Both the position numbers and the translations under genes were made by a program. Positions 52,096-60,586 of a DNA stretch of 64,000 nt are shown in pieces (the stretch's first letter is position 1; the number at the start of each line of letters is the position of its first letter). The DNA comes from Scatomorpha sp964345235 (GTDB lineage: Bacteria > Bacillota > Clostridia > Oscillospirales > Oscillospiraceae): contig CAYFQE010000002.1 in NCBI GenBank assembly GCA_964345235.1, positions 20,581-84,580 of the forward strand. Direction: 5' to 3'. Under the pieces are notes generated by a model that searched no databases, was not told the origin of the DNA, and worked only from the letters and a program-made list of their open reading frames with translations.

Positions 52096-52807
52096 AGTAC
52101 GCTCCTTTCGCAAACTTGTGGGCCATTTGTTCCAAGCTGTCGTCAAGCGGCTCCAGCTCCGCTTTTCCGTATTTCCTCAAAATCACTCTCCGCAGTATTT
52201 CGTCTGCAAAACTAGGATTTTTGGGAAGTACCGGTCCGTGCGAATATGTGCAGAATGTGTTTTTATAAAGTGCTCCCTCGCTTTTATCTTCGCCGTTATT
52301 TCCGAAGCCGCTAATCACCTCGCCAAGAGCTTTGCAGTCACCTTCTAGATAGGTTTTGCCCATGTGGTTTTCGAATCCGATAATCTCGCCAAAGGGCGTT
52401 TTGAATGAATAATTTCCGACAAAACGCACCGTTCCGGGCACTGTGTAAACAGGTAGCGCCCCTATGCATTCATGCTTATGTCCGCTTGTTGTTTCGCAGC
52501 TTTGCCCCATCATCTGATAGCCTCCGCAGATACAGAGAAAGCTCACTCCGTCCTCTACTGCCGCTTTTATGTCCTCGGTCTTGTGCGCTCTCAAGTCCTC
52601 TTCGAGTATTCCGTACTCATAGTCTTGACCTCCGCCGATGAACACAATGTCGTAGGAAGAAAATTCGGCTTTTTCGCCCACATGCACCTTGTGAATCTCG
52701 GTTTCGATGCCTCTCCATTTCAGCCTTTGACTGAGGCAGATTACATTTCCTCTGTCGCCGTAGAAGTTCAGAATATCCGGATACAGATGGCAAATGTTTA
52801 TCTTCAT
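52088..52807 (-). CDS. gatD: lipid II isoglutaminyl synthase, glutaminase subunit GatD
   Basis: A 239-residue class I glutamine amidotransferase (CobB/CobQ-like) that supplies ammonia to MurT to amidate D-Glu in lipid II. It begins INICHLYPDILNFYGDRGN; the catalytic cysteine is in SFLCICGGYQMMG and the histidine in CTYSHGPVLPKNP, with GFENHMG between. The murT-gatD pair overlaps by 4 nt. Confidence 0.95.
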   Translation of the reverse strand: MKINICHLYPDILNFYGDRGNVICLSQRLKWRGIETEIHKVHVGEKAEFSSYDIVFIGGGQDYEYGILEEDLRAHKTEDIKAAVEDGVSFLCICGGYQMMGQSCETTSGHKHECIGALPVYTVPGTVRFVGNYSFKTPFGEIIGFENHMGKTYLEGDCKALGEVISGFGNNGEDKSEGALYKNTFCTYSHGPVLPKNPSFADEILRRVILRKYGKAELEPLDDSLEQMAHKFAKGAYFG

Positions 52808-54162
52808 ATCTCCGCCTCCTTATTCTCGTCCATGCTCTTGAGCACATCCCTCATATTGAACATTACGGTGTAGGACGGGAGCATGTAAATGTCCTGCTCT
52901 TCGCTTTTAATGAACTCTAAAAGTTCGCTCTGCTCTTCTATTACATTGAGCATATCCTCGGCCGCTCCGGCGTATTTTAGACGCAGAGCAAGCTCATAAG
53001 CTCTTTCTCCCGAAAGGATATATTCAATAATATTCTCATTTTCGACAAGTTTTTCGAAGTCTGAATCCCATATCCATGAGATATCTTTGCCGTCGGCAAC
53101 CTTTGTGTTGATGGCTATTAGAAGCTTGAATGGCTTATTTTTCTTAGCTACAACAGAAAACGCTCTGTCGGCTCCCGACGGGTTTTTGATGAGCATCATG
53201 GAGACATCCTTTTTGTTTATTAAAAAGCTCTCTCCCCTGCCCGCGCCGCCCTCGGCAGTTTTTAAGCTTTCGATAGTTTCGTCCATGCTCACGCCCAGCA
53301 TATTTGCAGTCGCAAGCGCGGCAAGCGCATTGTATATATTATGTAAACCGGATATGTTGAGCTCGGCCTCATATTTATTTCCGTTGTGCTCTATCGTAAA
53401 ACGGCTCTCGTTAAAGTCGGTTTCAAAATTAGTAACCGCATATTCGGGTTCTTGCCTCTTATATCCGCAGCCTGTGCATGAAAAATCGCCGAAGTGAGCA
53501 AAAACAGTATATGAATAATCGTAGCCTTTTCCGCACTTTATGCAGTAGACGGCATCGGAGACAGGACTCTCCTGCTCTGCGCCCATGTTAAAGCCGAAAT
53601 AGCGGACTTTGTCTTTTTCTTCATCTACAATCGAGGATACCAGAGAGCAGTCGGCGTTTATAAGATATTCGCTGTCTTTTGAGCCATTAAGCCCCTCTTG
53701 CAGGTCGCCCAGAGTCATGCTGAGTTCTGAAAATCTATCGAGCTGATCGCGAAACACATTGAGTATTGCAATTATTTGAGGCCTCAGCTTGGGAGTTACA
53801 TACTTTAGGGCGGCCTCGTCGCACTCGATTACAGCATACTTTTTTTGGGGATTGCCGAATATATCGGCATTTAAAATAAAATCGGAGACAATCCCTTGCT
53901 CCATGTTGGAGCCGAGACTGTTGGAAAAGGCCGGTTTTCCGTTTTCGTTGAGTATATGCTTTAAAATCTTTACCGTTGTGGTTTTGCCGTTTGTGGCGCT
54001 GACAACGACTGTTTTCACATCGCGCCCCAGCGCCGACAGTATATCGGGATAGAGCCTAAGCGCAAGTTTGCCCGGAAGGCTGCTGCCTTTTCTCCCAAAT
54101 ATTTTCAGTATTGTTTTTGTAAGCTTTGCAATCAGTATTGCAAAAATCAGCCTTAAATCCAA
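52804..54162 (-). CDS. murT: lipid II isoglutaminyl synthase, MurT subunit
   Basis: A Mur ligase-like protein of 452 residues that amidates the alpha-carboxyl of D-Glu in lipid II. It has the membrane-facing start DLRLIFAILIAKL, Walker A ATNGKTTT, a central Mur ligase domain with ECDEAALK, a four-cysteine ribbon (CIKC...CTGC) and a C-terminal DUF1727-type domain with LLIAINTKVADGKDISWIWD. TTG 54162 is preferred: GAGGAG lies 8 nt before it and the protein then starts as in relatives, whereas the GTG at 54177 adds five residues and is poorly placed. Amidated lipid II supports crosslinking and resistance to lysozyme. Confidence 0.94.
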   Translation of the reverse strand: MDLRLIFAILIAKLTKTILKIFGRKGSSLPGKLALRLYPDILSALGRDVKTVVVSATNGKTTTVKILKHILNENGKPAFSNSLGSNMEQGIVSDFILNADIFGNPQKKYAVIECDEAALKYVTPKLRPQIIAILNVFRDQLDRFSELSMTLGDLQEGLNGSKDSEYLINADCSLVSSIVDEEKDKVRYFGFNMGAEQESPVSDAVYCIKCGKGYDYSYTVFAHFGDFSCTGCGYKRQEPEYAVTNFETDFNESRFTIEHNGNKYEAELNISGLHNIYNALAALATANMLGVSMDETIESLKTAEGGAGRGESFLINKKDVSMMLIKNPSGADRAFSVVAKKNKPFKLLIAINTKVADGKDISWIWDSDFEKLVENENIIEYILSGERAYELALRLKYAGAAEDMLNVIEEQSELLEFIKSEEQDIYMLPSYTVMFNMRDVLKSMDENKEAEI

Positions 54163-54166
54163 ACTC

Positions 54167-54895
54167 TTACTCCTCACCTTGCGCTTTAGATAAGTCGAGT
54201 ATAATCTGCTGCGCCATTAATAATCCCGCCGTGCCTGTAACCCAAACCAATGACGCCGGCGTTGGGCGTATGCAACCATTCTCTCCCTCACATGCGTCTG
54301 TTTTATTCGGCTCTTCCGAGCTGTAGACAACATTAAGTCTGCTTATATCCACGCCTGTTTTTTTGAGCTCTCTTCGCATTATGCGCGCCAAGGGACAGAC
54401 CTCTGTCTTGCTCAGCTTTGAGAGCCTTATCCGCTCTGCGCTGAGCTTATTTCCCATACCCATTGAGGAAATTATTTTGCAGTCTGCCTCAAACGCTTTT
54501 TTAATAAGCAGAAGCTTGGCAGACACCATATCAATACAGTCGGCCACATAATCGAAAGCCGAAAAATCATATTTATCCGAGCTTTCCGAGTCAAAGCGCT
54601 CGGGGTGTTCATGAATCAGAATTTCGGGATTTATGGCAATAAGTCTCTCGGCCATGGCGCTTGTTTTAAGCTTGGAGAGGGTTTTGTAGTCAGCTAAGAG
54701 CTGCCTGTTAATGTTGCTCTCCTCCACCCTGTCTTGGTCAATTAGACTTATCTCTCCCAACCCTGAGCGCACCAGGGCTTCGGCGCACCAAGAGCCAACC
54801 CCTCCCAGACCGAAAACCGCCACATGCGCCTTTTTAAGTCGTTCTATTCCTTCTTTTTTAAGTAGGGGCTCTGCCCTAGAAAGTCTTTCTTCCAA
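54167..54895 (-). CDS. tcdA: tRNA threonylcarbamoyladenosine dehydratase TcdA
   Basis: A ThiF/E1-like enzyme of 242 residues that cyclises t6A37 to ct6A in tRNA, using ATP. It shows VFGLGGVGSWCAEALVRSG (nucleotide binding), DQDRVEESNINRQL, the catalytic cysteine region DYVADCIDMVSAK, and a C-terminal membrane-proximal hydrophobic end. It starts at a TTG (54895) preceded by CGGAG. Its stop is 4 nt from the murT start. The presence of TcdA implies t6A synthesis genes elsewhere. Confidence 0.93.
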   Translation of the reverse strand: MEERLSRAEPLLKKEGIERLKKAHVAVFGLGGVGSWCAEALVRSGLGEISLIDQDRVEESNINRQLLADYKTLSKLKTSAMAERLIAINPEILIHEHPERFDSESSDKYDFSAFDYVADCIDMVSAKLLLIKKAFEADCKIISSMGMGNKLSAERIRLSKLSKTEVCPLARIMRRELKKTGVDISRLNVVYSSEEPNKTDACEGENGCIRPTPASLVWVTGTAGLLMAQQIILDLSKAQGEE

Positions 54896-54915
54896 ACCAA
54901 ACTCCGCTATTTATT

Positions 54916-54941
54916 AAACCGCTCTATAATTAGAGCGGTTT
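54916..54941. terminator. hairpin between the parvulin gene and tcdA
   Basis: AAACCGCTCTA pairs perfectly with its complement across a TAAT loop. On the minus strand the tail is only AATAAAT, so it may be a partial terminator for the parvulin gene. Confidence 0.6.
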
Positions 54942-54944
54942 TAA

Positions 54945-56519
54945 TTATTTCTCTGCAAACCAGAAAACCAAAGCGTTGGGCTTAAACTCCCAACCCTCGG
55001 AAACTCCCGCTTCCCATTTTTCGTAATCTGCATTTCTCAGCTTCTGATCTGCCAAAAGGTCAGAGTATTTCATTCCAATTCCGCTATAGTAGACAACATG
55101 GGATCCGCTGTAGCCTTCGCTATTTTGCACTATGATTGTGTCGCCGGGTTTTCTTCCCTGTGCGAAAATAAAGTCGTTTATAGGCGCTACCATTGTGCCT
55201 TTGCTGACATTTTCATAGAGGCCGCCATTTGTATTAGAACCGGGATCATCGCTTTTTTCGTTGGCAAGCTTCGAAAAATTCTCTTCGCTTCTTACGCCCG
55301 AGTTAAACTCGGCCAAGATAGCCTCGGACTGTTCCTTTGCCTTGCTCAGCTCCGCTTCGTCGATGCTTCCGTTGCCGTCTTCATCTTTTGCCGAGGTTAA
55401 AATGTGACGGAAATTTACTGTGTTGTATTCGTTTTTATTTCTCTCTAAGAAAACCACAACATAGTAGCCGCTTTCGGTTTTCTCGACGACATAGGCCTTA
55501 TAAAGCTTCGCGTCATTCGATATGAACTTCTCGTAAATTGAAGGTTCCACAACTTTTAAGCTTGAACCGCTTATTCCCTTGTTCTCTTTTATATCGGCTC
55601 CGCTGAGCTTATTTGTAATGAGTTCCCTAAACGCAGTTTCGCTGAGCTCGGCGCTTTGTATATCGGACTCTTTCTGCTTTGCGTTATATTCCTCTGCAAT
55701 TCCCTCGGCTTCCTGCAATGCAATCCGCATAGTCTCTTCAGTGACCTTTTGCTCGGAAGTCTCGCTACCCTCTGAAGCCTGTTTTTCTGCCTCTACCAGA
55801 TAATACAGATAACTGAAGCTGTCGAACTCATCGGCGTTCTCGGCATATGCATTTTTGAGCGTTGTGCTGTCGTAATTGAAGCCCTCATATTGAGCCTTGG
55901 AATAGTCCGTAGCTATGGTCCTCATTTCGACAAGCTTTCTTACCGTTTCGGCAGTCACGCCTTTACCGTACATGGCGGCAAAATACCCGTCGGCATCCTT
56001 GTAGCCATAGACCTTAGCCATCTCGGTCATTGACTCTATCTGGGCATCAAGTTCTGCTTTAGCGTTATCGTCCAATGTATAGCCCTCTTTTACAGCCATG
56101 TCGTAAATTGCCGTTAACGAGGTCATTTCACTAATCGCAAGCTTACGGAAATGCTCGGCCCAAGTGACACCCTCGCTAATCTCCTGCTTAGATAGCGGAA
56201 CTTGAGGATTTAAGAGCAAGCTGAGATACTGCTGGTTGCTGCTGCTGAATCTATAGTAGGCTTCTTTATAAAAATATTGAAACTCAGCGTTAGTATATTC
56301 GTAGTCGCCAATCTTAATAGCCTTTATACCTGAATACAATACATTGGAATTTACAAATAAAATCAGTATTATAAGGATCAGTGCAATAACTGTGCCTATT
56401 CTAAACTGCATCTTGCGTTTTCTATGCTTTTCGCTCTCTTCAAGACGGGCAGCTTCTTTTTTACTTAGCCCTTCCTCGCGCTCGAGCTGGCGCCTTCTCT
56501 TTTCCTGTGATGCGCTCAT
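54945..56519 (-). CDS. membrane-anchored parvulin-type peptidylprolyl isomerase with EF-hand loop
   Basis: A 524-residue PrsA/SurA-like foldase. Residues 1-37 form a highly charged cytosolic coil, 41-62 a membrane anchor, 63-360 a helical chaperone region, and about 367-480 a parvulin domain (VNFRHIL, FSKLANEKSDDPGS, NGGLYENVSKGTM, GDTIIVQNSEGYSGSHVVYYSG). It folds exported proteins on the outer face of the membrane. Within the parvulin, residues 379-390 form a canonical EF-hand loop (D379, D381, N383, G384, S385, I386, E390). Unlike PrsA, it is anchored by a transmembrane helix, not a lipid. Transcribed from the promoter at 56581-56609. Confidence 0.9.
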   Translation of the reverse strand: MSASQEKRRRQLEREEGLSKKEAARLEESEKHRKRKMQFRIGTVIALILIILILFVNSNVLYSGIKAIKIGDYEYTNAEFQYFYKEAYYRFSSSNQQYLSLLLNPQVPLSKQEISEGVTWAEHFRKLAISEMTSLTAIYDMAVKEGYTLDDNAKAELDAQIESMTEMAKVYGYKDADGYFAAMYGKGVTAETVRKLVEMRTIATDYSKAQYEGFNYDSTTLKNAYAENADEFDSFSYLYYLVEAEKQASEGSETSEQKVTEETMRIALQEAEGIAEEYNAKQKESDIQSAELSETAFRELITNKLSGADIKENKGISGSSLKVVEPSIYEKFISNDAKLYKAYVVEKTESGYYVVVFLERNKNEYNTVNFRHILTSAKDEDGNGSIDEAELSKAKEQSEAILAEFNSGVRSEENFSKLANEKSDDPGSNTNGGLYENVSKGTMVAPINDFIFAQGRKPGDTIIVQNSEGYSGSHVVYYSGIGMKYSDLLADQKLRNADYEKWEAGVSEGWEFKPNALVFWFAEK

Positions 56520-56580
56520 CGAATCATCCTTTACTTCTTTAAGTGAGACCTTTATTTAAGGCTCTTTTAAATGCTTATGT

Positions 56581-56609
56581 ATTATAGTACAGTGTGCAAA
56601 CTCTTTCAA
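56581..56609 (-). promoter_or_regulatory. promoter of the parvulin gene
   Basis: On the minus strand TTGAAA (56609-56604), 17-bp spacer, TATAAT (56586-56581), 62 nt upstream of the ATG. Confidence 0.8.
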
Positions 56610-56682
56610 GATAAATAAAAGTTTCAAGCAAAAAAGCGCCTTTCCCTTTTGCATTATTGCAATAGAAGAGCATTTAATTCTG

Positions 56683-56691
56683 TGATATAAT
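56683..56691 (+). promoter_or_regulatory. extended -10 promoter placing the start site at the ATG of the GT39 gene
   Basis: TGATATAAT is a perfect extended -10 (TGnTATAAT). The expected start of transcription, 6-7 nt after the -10, coincides with the ATG at 56698; no ribosome site is present between them. Confidence 0.55.
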
Positions 56692-56697
56692 ATTTAT

Positions 56698-58206
56698 ATG
56701 AGCAAGATTGTGAGTATTTTTAAAAGACACGAGCTATTATTTTTCTTTTTAATATTTGCGCTGGGAGCTTTTTTGCGCTTTAATAGGCTCTCGGAGCTTC
56801 CTTATGGCCTTAATCCCGACGAAGCCTCGGCAGGCTATGAGGCGTTTTCACTTTTAAATTACGGTATAGACAGAAACGGCTACAGCTACCCTATACTATT
56901 TAAATCTTGGGGTAGCGGACAAAATGTCCTCTACAGCTATCTTGCCATTCCCTTTATCGCAGCTCTCGGTCTGAACACGCTGAGCGTAAGATTGCCCATG
57001 GCAATTATTTCAACTGTTTCTCTCTTGTTTTTTTGGCTTTTATGTAGAAAAGCTCGCGGCAAAGGCTTTGCAATTATTGCCCTTTTCTTTCTTGCCATTG
57101 CTCCTTGGCACATATTATCGGCGCGCTGGGCCCTGGAATCCAATCTGCTGCCTCATTTCCTGCTTTTTGCAGTATATTTCACTGTTTTAGCAGAAGACAG
57201 GCAGGTTTTTCTGCTTCTCGCATCTTTTTTCTTTGCGCTAAGTCTATATGCCTACGGAACCGCCATGATGTTTACTCCCCCGATTTTACTTTTTGCCCTT
57301 TGGCGCTTTAGAAAGAAGATTGAGATTAGGTTCTTTTTACCGGCGCTCATTATTTTTATTTTACTCGGATTTCCCATAGTTTATTGTCAGCTGAGAAACG
57401 CTCTCGGGCTTCCGGCGACAAAGCTTTTAGGCCTAAGTCTTCCCGCTCTTAACGAAACAAGGCAGAGCAATGTTATGAGCTTTGACATTCTTCAGATCTT
57501 CGGAAACTTTTTTGAGGCTTTAAAAATTATTCTTCTGCAGAGAGACGGACTTGTTTTTAACTTTTCGAGCATGAGCGGTCTTTATTATCCTTTCGGAATT
57601 TTTTTCCTTATTGCTGGTATCTATTTCGCCCAAAAAGAGAAGTCGACGACTGATAAATACTTTCTCGCCGGACTTATTATTTCTCTGCTTCTCTGTTTTT
57701 TCATCAAGGCAAACATCAACAGAATCAATTTTATTTGGATTTTCTTGAGCTATTTTATTGCGCTAGGAATTTATAAGCTTGTGTGTTTTTTGGGCAAGTT
57801 TTCCCCATTAGTTCCACTTCTTTTCATTTTGAATTTCGTTATTTTTATGCAGGACTATGTGGGCAATTTCAACGGCGACAAAGTGACTACCTATTACCCG
57901 GGCCTGGGAGAAGCCATTGAGTATGTAAGCGAACAAAATCCCGAAAGCGTATACATCTCGAGATACATAAACCAGCCCTATATATATGTGCTCTTCTATG
58001 AAAAGATGAGTCCTCGTTACTTTATGGAAAATATCCGTTTCTATGATGACTCCGCCGCTTTCTGCTTCGCCGAGTCTCTGGGAAAATACAATTTTTCTTC
58101 GATTAAATCTCAAAACATCGAGTGGCTTATCTTGTTCAACTTTGAGACACAGGGATTTAATGTTGAAAAGACATTTAAGGGTTTTTCGGTAGTTCGGAAC
58201 AAGTGA
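56698..58206 (+). CDS. GT39/ArnT-PMT-like membrane glycosyltransferase
   Basis: A 502-residue multi-spanning protein of the GT-C (glycosyltransferase family 39) type. It begins with FFLIFALGAFLRFNRL and the acidic first loop LPYGLNPDEASAGYEAF, whose DE is the catalytic site in this superfamily, followed by about ten further membrane helices with APWHILSARWALESNLLPHFLL and a C-terminal extracytoplasmic part (residues 400-500). It probably transfers a sugar from a lipid carrier to a wall polymer or protein; the target is unknown. The ATG lacks a ribosome site, and the promoter suggests a leaderless message. Confidence 0.85.
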   Translation: MSKIVSIFKRHELLFFFLIFALGAFLRFNRLSELPYGLNPDEASAGYEAFSLLNYGIDRNGYSYPILFKSWGSGQNVLYSYLAIPFIAALGLNTLSVRLPMAIISTVSLLFFWLLCRKARGKGFAIIALFFLAIAPWHILSARWALESNLLPHFLLFAVYFTVLAEDRQVFLLLASFFFALSLYAYGTAMMFTPPILLFALWRFRKKIEIRFFLPALIIFILLGFPIVYCQLRNALGLPATKLLGLSLPALNETRQSNVMSFDILQIFGNFFEALKIILLQRDGLVFNFSSMSGLYYPFGIFFLIAGIYFAQKEKSTTDKYFLAGLIISLLLCFFIKANINRINFIWIFLSYFIALGIYKLVCFLGKFSPLVPLLFILNFVIFMQDYVGNFNGDKVTTYYPGLGEAIEYVSEQNPESVYISRYINQPYIYVLFYEKMSPRYFMENIRFYDDSAAFCFAESLGKYNFSSIKSQNIEWLILFNFETQGFNVEKTFKGFSVVRNK

Positions 58207-58258
58207 AAATAAAAAAGCTTTTATTTATTCGTCTTTTTTGATAGACTCAATATGTCAA

Positions 58259-58264
58259 TATAAT
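58259..58264 (+). promoter_or_regulatory. -10 box of the NYN-LOTUS gene
   Basis: TATAAT, 27 nt upstream of the ATG at 58291. A TTTTGA sequence 17 bp upstream is a possible -35. Confidence 0.5.
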
Positions 58265-58290
58265 AAAATAATTTTGAAAGAAGTGTTTTA

Positions 58291-59118
58291 ATGACAGATG
58301 GCAACCTTCGCCTGGCAGTACTTATCGATGGGGATAACGCTCCGCGCGACTGCCTGAAAAGTATTCTCGAGGAAATTGCGATTTACGGAACCCCGACAAT
58401 AAAAAGAATATACGGTGACTGGGCTTCACAAAACATAATCGGTTGGAAAACCGAACTGCTTGAAAATGCGGTTACACCGAAACAGCAGTTTGCTTACACC
58501 ACCGGAAAAAACTCAACCGATTCGGCCATGATAATAGATGCGATGGACATCCTCTACGCCGGAAAAACAGACGGCTTTGTGCTTGTTTCTTCCGACTCGG
58601 ATTTCACTCCCCTTGCAATCAGGCTGAGAGAGAGCGGCATGTATGTTATAGGCATAGGTGAAGCAAAAACTCCCAACGCCTTTGTACAGGCCTGCGACAA
58701 ATTCATAAGAATTGAAGTTCTTCGCGACAGAGTAAAAAAGACTCTTAAGGAAAAGGCTGTAGCTGAAAAGAGAAACAGCTTTAAGAGCGATAAAACCAAA
58801 AAAGATCTAGAGAGCACAAACGGCAAAACGACTTCCAGACCCAGGACAAAACAAGAAAGTAAGAGCCCAATACCCGAAGATGTTATTGAGCTCATTGTGG
58901 ATTCGATTGAAGACCTTGCCGAAGATGACGGATATGCAAATCTTTCGAGTCTCGGAAATCTCCTCATTAAGAAGAAGCCCGATTTTGACTCGCGCACCTA
59001 TGGATATGGAAAGCTCTCCACAATGCTGAAAAGCCTTCCCTGCTTTGAATTTGAGATGCGCTCAACTGCGGCAGACCCGAACGCAAAGCAGATTTATGTG
59101 ACAAACAGCGAGAATTGA
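58291..59118 (+). CDS. NYN-domain ribonuclease with C-terminal OST-HTH/LOTUS domain
   Basis: A 275-residue protein. The N-terminal NYN (PIN-like, LabA/DUF88) domain keeps its metal-binding aspartates: D13 and D15 in LIDGDN, D77 and D83 in STDSAMIIDAMD, and D102/D104 in SSDSDFTPL, so it is probably an active RNase. A charged linker (about 145-192) leads to an OST-HTH/LOTUS domain (194-273; VIELIVDSIEDL...GYANLSSLGNLLIKKKPDFDSRTYGYGKLSTML), a winged helix that binds RNA, often G-rich. Such pairings occur widely in bacteria, mostly uncharacterised. Single-gene transcript, convergent with the gene at 59121. Confidence 0.9.
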   Translation: MTDGNLRLAVLIDGDNAPRDCLKSILEEIAIYGTPTIKRIYGDWASQNIIGWKTELLENAVTPKQQFAYTTGKNSTDSAMIIDAMDILYAGKTDGFVLVSSDSDFTPLAIRLRESGMYVIGIGEAKTPNAFVQACDKFIRIEVLRDRVKKTLKEKAVAEKRNSFKSDKTKKDLESTNGKTTSRPRTKQESKSPIPEDVIELIVDSIEDLAEDDGYANLSSLGNLLIKKKPDFDSRTYGYGKLSTMLKSLPCFEFEMRSTAADPNAKQIYVTNSEN

Positions 59119-59120
59119 AG

Positions 59121-59489
59121 CTATTCTTTTGAGTAGCCGCTTTTTATCTCGGGCCGAAGACGCAAAATCTCTTCTGTCGCCAGCTTTACATCATTCTCAT
59201 TTTCGGTTTTAATCTCGAAAAGCTCTTTGCCGTCTTTATTCAAAACAAGACTAAAGATGAAAAAGTCATGCATCCCACAACACACATGCGATCTGATTCT
59301 TTGAGCTCTTGTGAAAACACGATCTATTTCAGCAAGTCTTACCGTCTTTCTTTTTAGTCCGTCTCTGAAGTAAACGGCCAATATGCCGACCGATATCGGG
59401 CCGAATTTCTTTGCGTTGCGGAAATCTTCCTCTAGCACATTGTCTATAATTTTAATTGAATTCAAATCGTATAATTTTACATTTGCCAT
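59121..59489 (-). CDS. hypothetical protein
   Basis: A 122-residue soluble protein with no recognised family. Predicted strands alternate with basic residues in VGILAVYFRDGLKRKTVRLAEIDRVF, followed by two cysteines in SHVCCGMHDFFIFSLVL and a C-terminal helix, which could be a PH-like barrel closed by a helix. AAGGAG is placed 7 nt before the ATG. Its stop lies 2 nt from that of the convergent NYN-LOTUS gene. Function cannot be assigned. Confidence 0.75.
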   Translation of the reverse strand: MANVKLYDLNSIKIIDNVLEEDFRNAKKFGPISVGILAVYFRDGLKRKTVRLAEIDRVFTRAQRIRSHVCCGMHDFFIFSLVLNKDGKELFEIKTENENDVKLATEEILRLRPEIKSGYSKE

Positions 59490-59803
59490 CTCTTTTTCTC
59501 CTTAATCTTTGCGGAAAGTCTTTTTAATAAGTTTTTAATTATTTCTTTGCTTCCTTATGCTGAGCTGCCTTAACACTCTTGGCGGTGTCGGCGCGTTGTT
59601 TGCGCTCCAGAATTTGGCAGGCTGATTTTTATTTATTTTATCAGGAATTTTACTTAAAGTCAGTGATATTGTCACAATACTGCTTGCATTGCACTCTATA
59701 CCCTTTAAATTATCTCGGTCAAAAAAATTGCATTTTAAAAGCCGCAGAGCCCAAAATAAACAAGTGTAAAAGTCTGATTTTTAGCAAAAAACGAAAATTC
59801 AGC
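59490..59803. other. intergenic interval with a composition change
   Basis: Positions 59539-59625 keep a minus-strand open stretch with coding-like sequence (ILERKQRADTAKSVKAA, then HKEAKK and a stop) but no start codon or ribosome site; from about 59620 to 59803 the DNA is strongly AT-rich. It may hold the tail of a lost gene next to the L10 leader promoter. No RNA or complete gene was recognised. Confidence 0.4.
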
Positions 59804-59832
59804 TTGACATTAATTTAATCTTGATATATCAT
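59804..59832 (+). promoter_or_regulatory. promoter of the L10 leader and rplJL
   Basis: TTGACA (59804-59809), 17-bp spacer, TATCAT (59827-59832). Confidence 0.85.
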
Positions 59833-59839
59833 TTCATGG

Positions 59840-59968
59840 CGCTCCAAAGACAGCAGGCAGCAATAGCGGAAGTCCTGCCGAGGATGGCATCGAATATGAT
59901 GACTTTATCCCGTGTCTTTCGGCACGGGTTTTTTCGAGCGTAATTTGTATTACGGAGGTGAAATCAAA
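59840..59968 (+). ncRNA. ribosomal protein L10 leader (autoregulatory RNA)
   Basis: The leader upstream of rplJ contains the L10-leader core, with AGACAGCAGG pairing to CCTGCCGAGG around an internal loop (about 59847-59883), the binding site of the L10(L12)4 complex. It is followed by an intrinsic terminator with stem CCCGTG/CACGGG (59909-59928) and T run (to 59934), and then GGAGGTG as ribosome site. Excess L10 should favour the terminator and shut off rplJL. Confidence 0.85.
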
Positions 59969-60508
59969 TTGCCAAGTGAAAAAATTCTAAAAGAAAAACA
60001 GCAGGTTGTCCAGACCCTGGTTAAGAGAATCGAGGATTCCAAAGTCGGTATTCTCATCGACTATAAGGGAATCAATGTTGCGCAGGATACGGAGCTTCGT
60101 CGCACCCTTTCCGAGAAGGAGATAGAGTATAATGTCGTTAAGAACACTCTACTTAAGATTGCAGCCGAAAAAATCGGCATTGACGGCATAGCCGATGTTC
60201 TACACGGTTCGACATCACTCGCAACATCCGCAGACCCAATCGTCCCCTTTGCAGTTCTTAAGGAGTTCAGCAAAAAGCTGGGTCAGGTTTTTAATGTCAA
60301 GGCTGCTTTTATAGGCAGCGACCTTTTGACAGAGAGTCAAATGGCAGACCTTGCCGCTCACGAAAACATCGAAAGTCTTTATTCCAAGACTTTGGGAACT
60401 ATGCTGGCCCCCATTTCAAGCCTAGCATTTGTCCTTTCCCAAATAGCCGAGAAAGGCGGCGCACCCGTTGCAGTAGCCGCAGAGGCTAGTGCAGAAAGCG
60501 CAGAGTAA
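59969..60508 (+). CDS. rplJ: 50S ribosomal protein L10
   Basis: L10 anchors the L7/L12 stalk to 23S rRNA. The protein (179 residues) shows KVGILIDYKGINVAQDTELRR and NTLLKIAAEK, and ends in the helical L12-binding tail with an Ala-rich C terminus. The start is the TTG at 59969, decided by GGAGGTG 8 nt upstream; a longer frame back to 59912 runs into the leader terminator and is not coding. Confidence 0.95.
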   Translation: MPSEKILKEKQQVVQTLVKRIEDSKVGILIDYKGINVAQDTELRRTLSEKEIEYNVVKNTLLKIAAEKIGIDGIADVLHGSTSLATSADPIVPFAVLKEFSKKLGQVFNVKAAFIGSDLLTESQMADLAAHENIESLYSKTLGTMLAPISSLAFVLSQIAEKGGAPVAVAAEASAESAE

Positions 60509-60586
60509 ACTACACATGAGGCACTGCCTCGGGCAAGCGACGCCACATAAGCTCGCATTTATTTAAAATTTTGGAGGTTAATTAAT

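Noticed and set aside
59579..59818. Plus-strand 79-codon open frame before rplJ
   Set aside because: AT-rich, no ribosome site, and crosses the L10-leader promoter.
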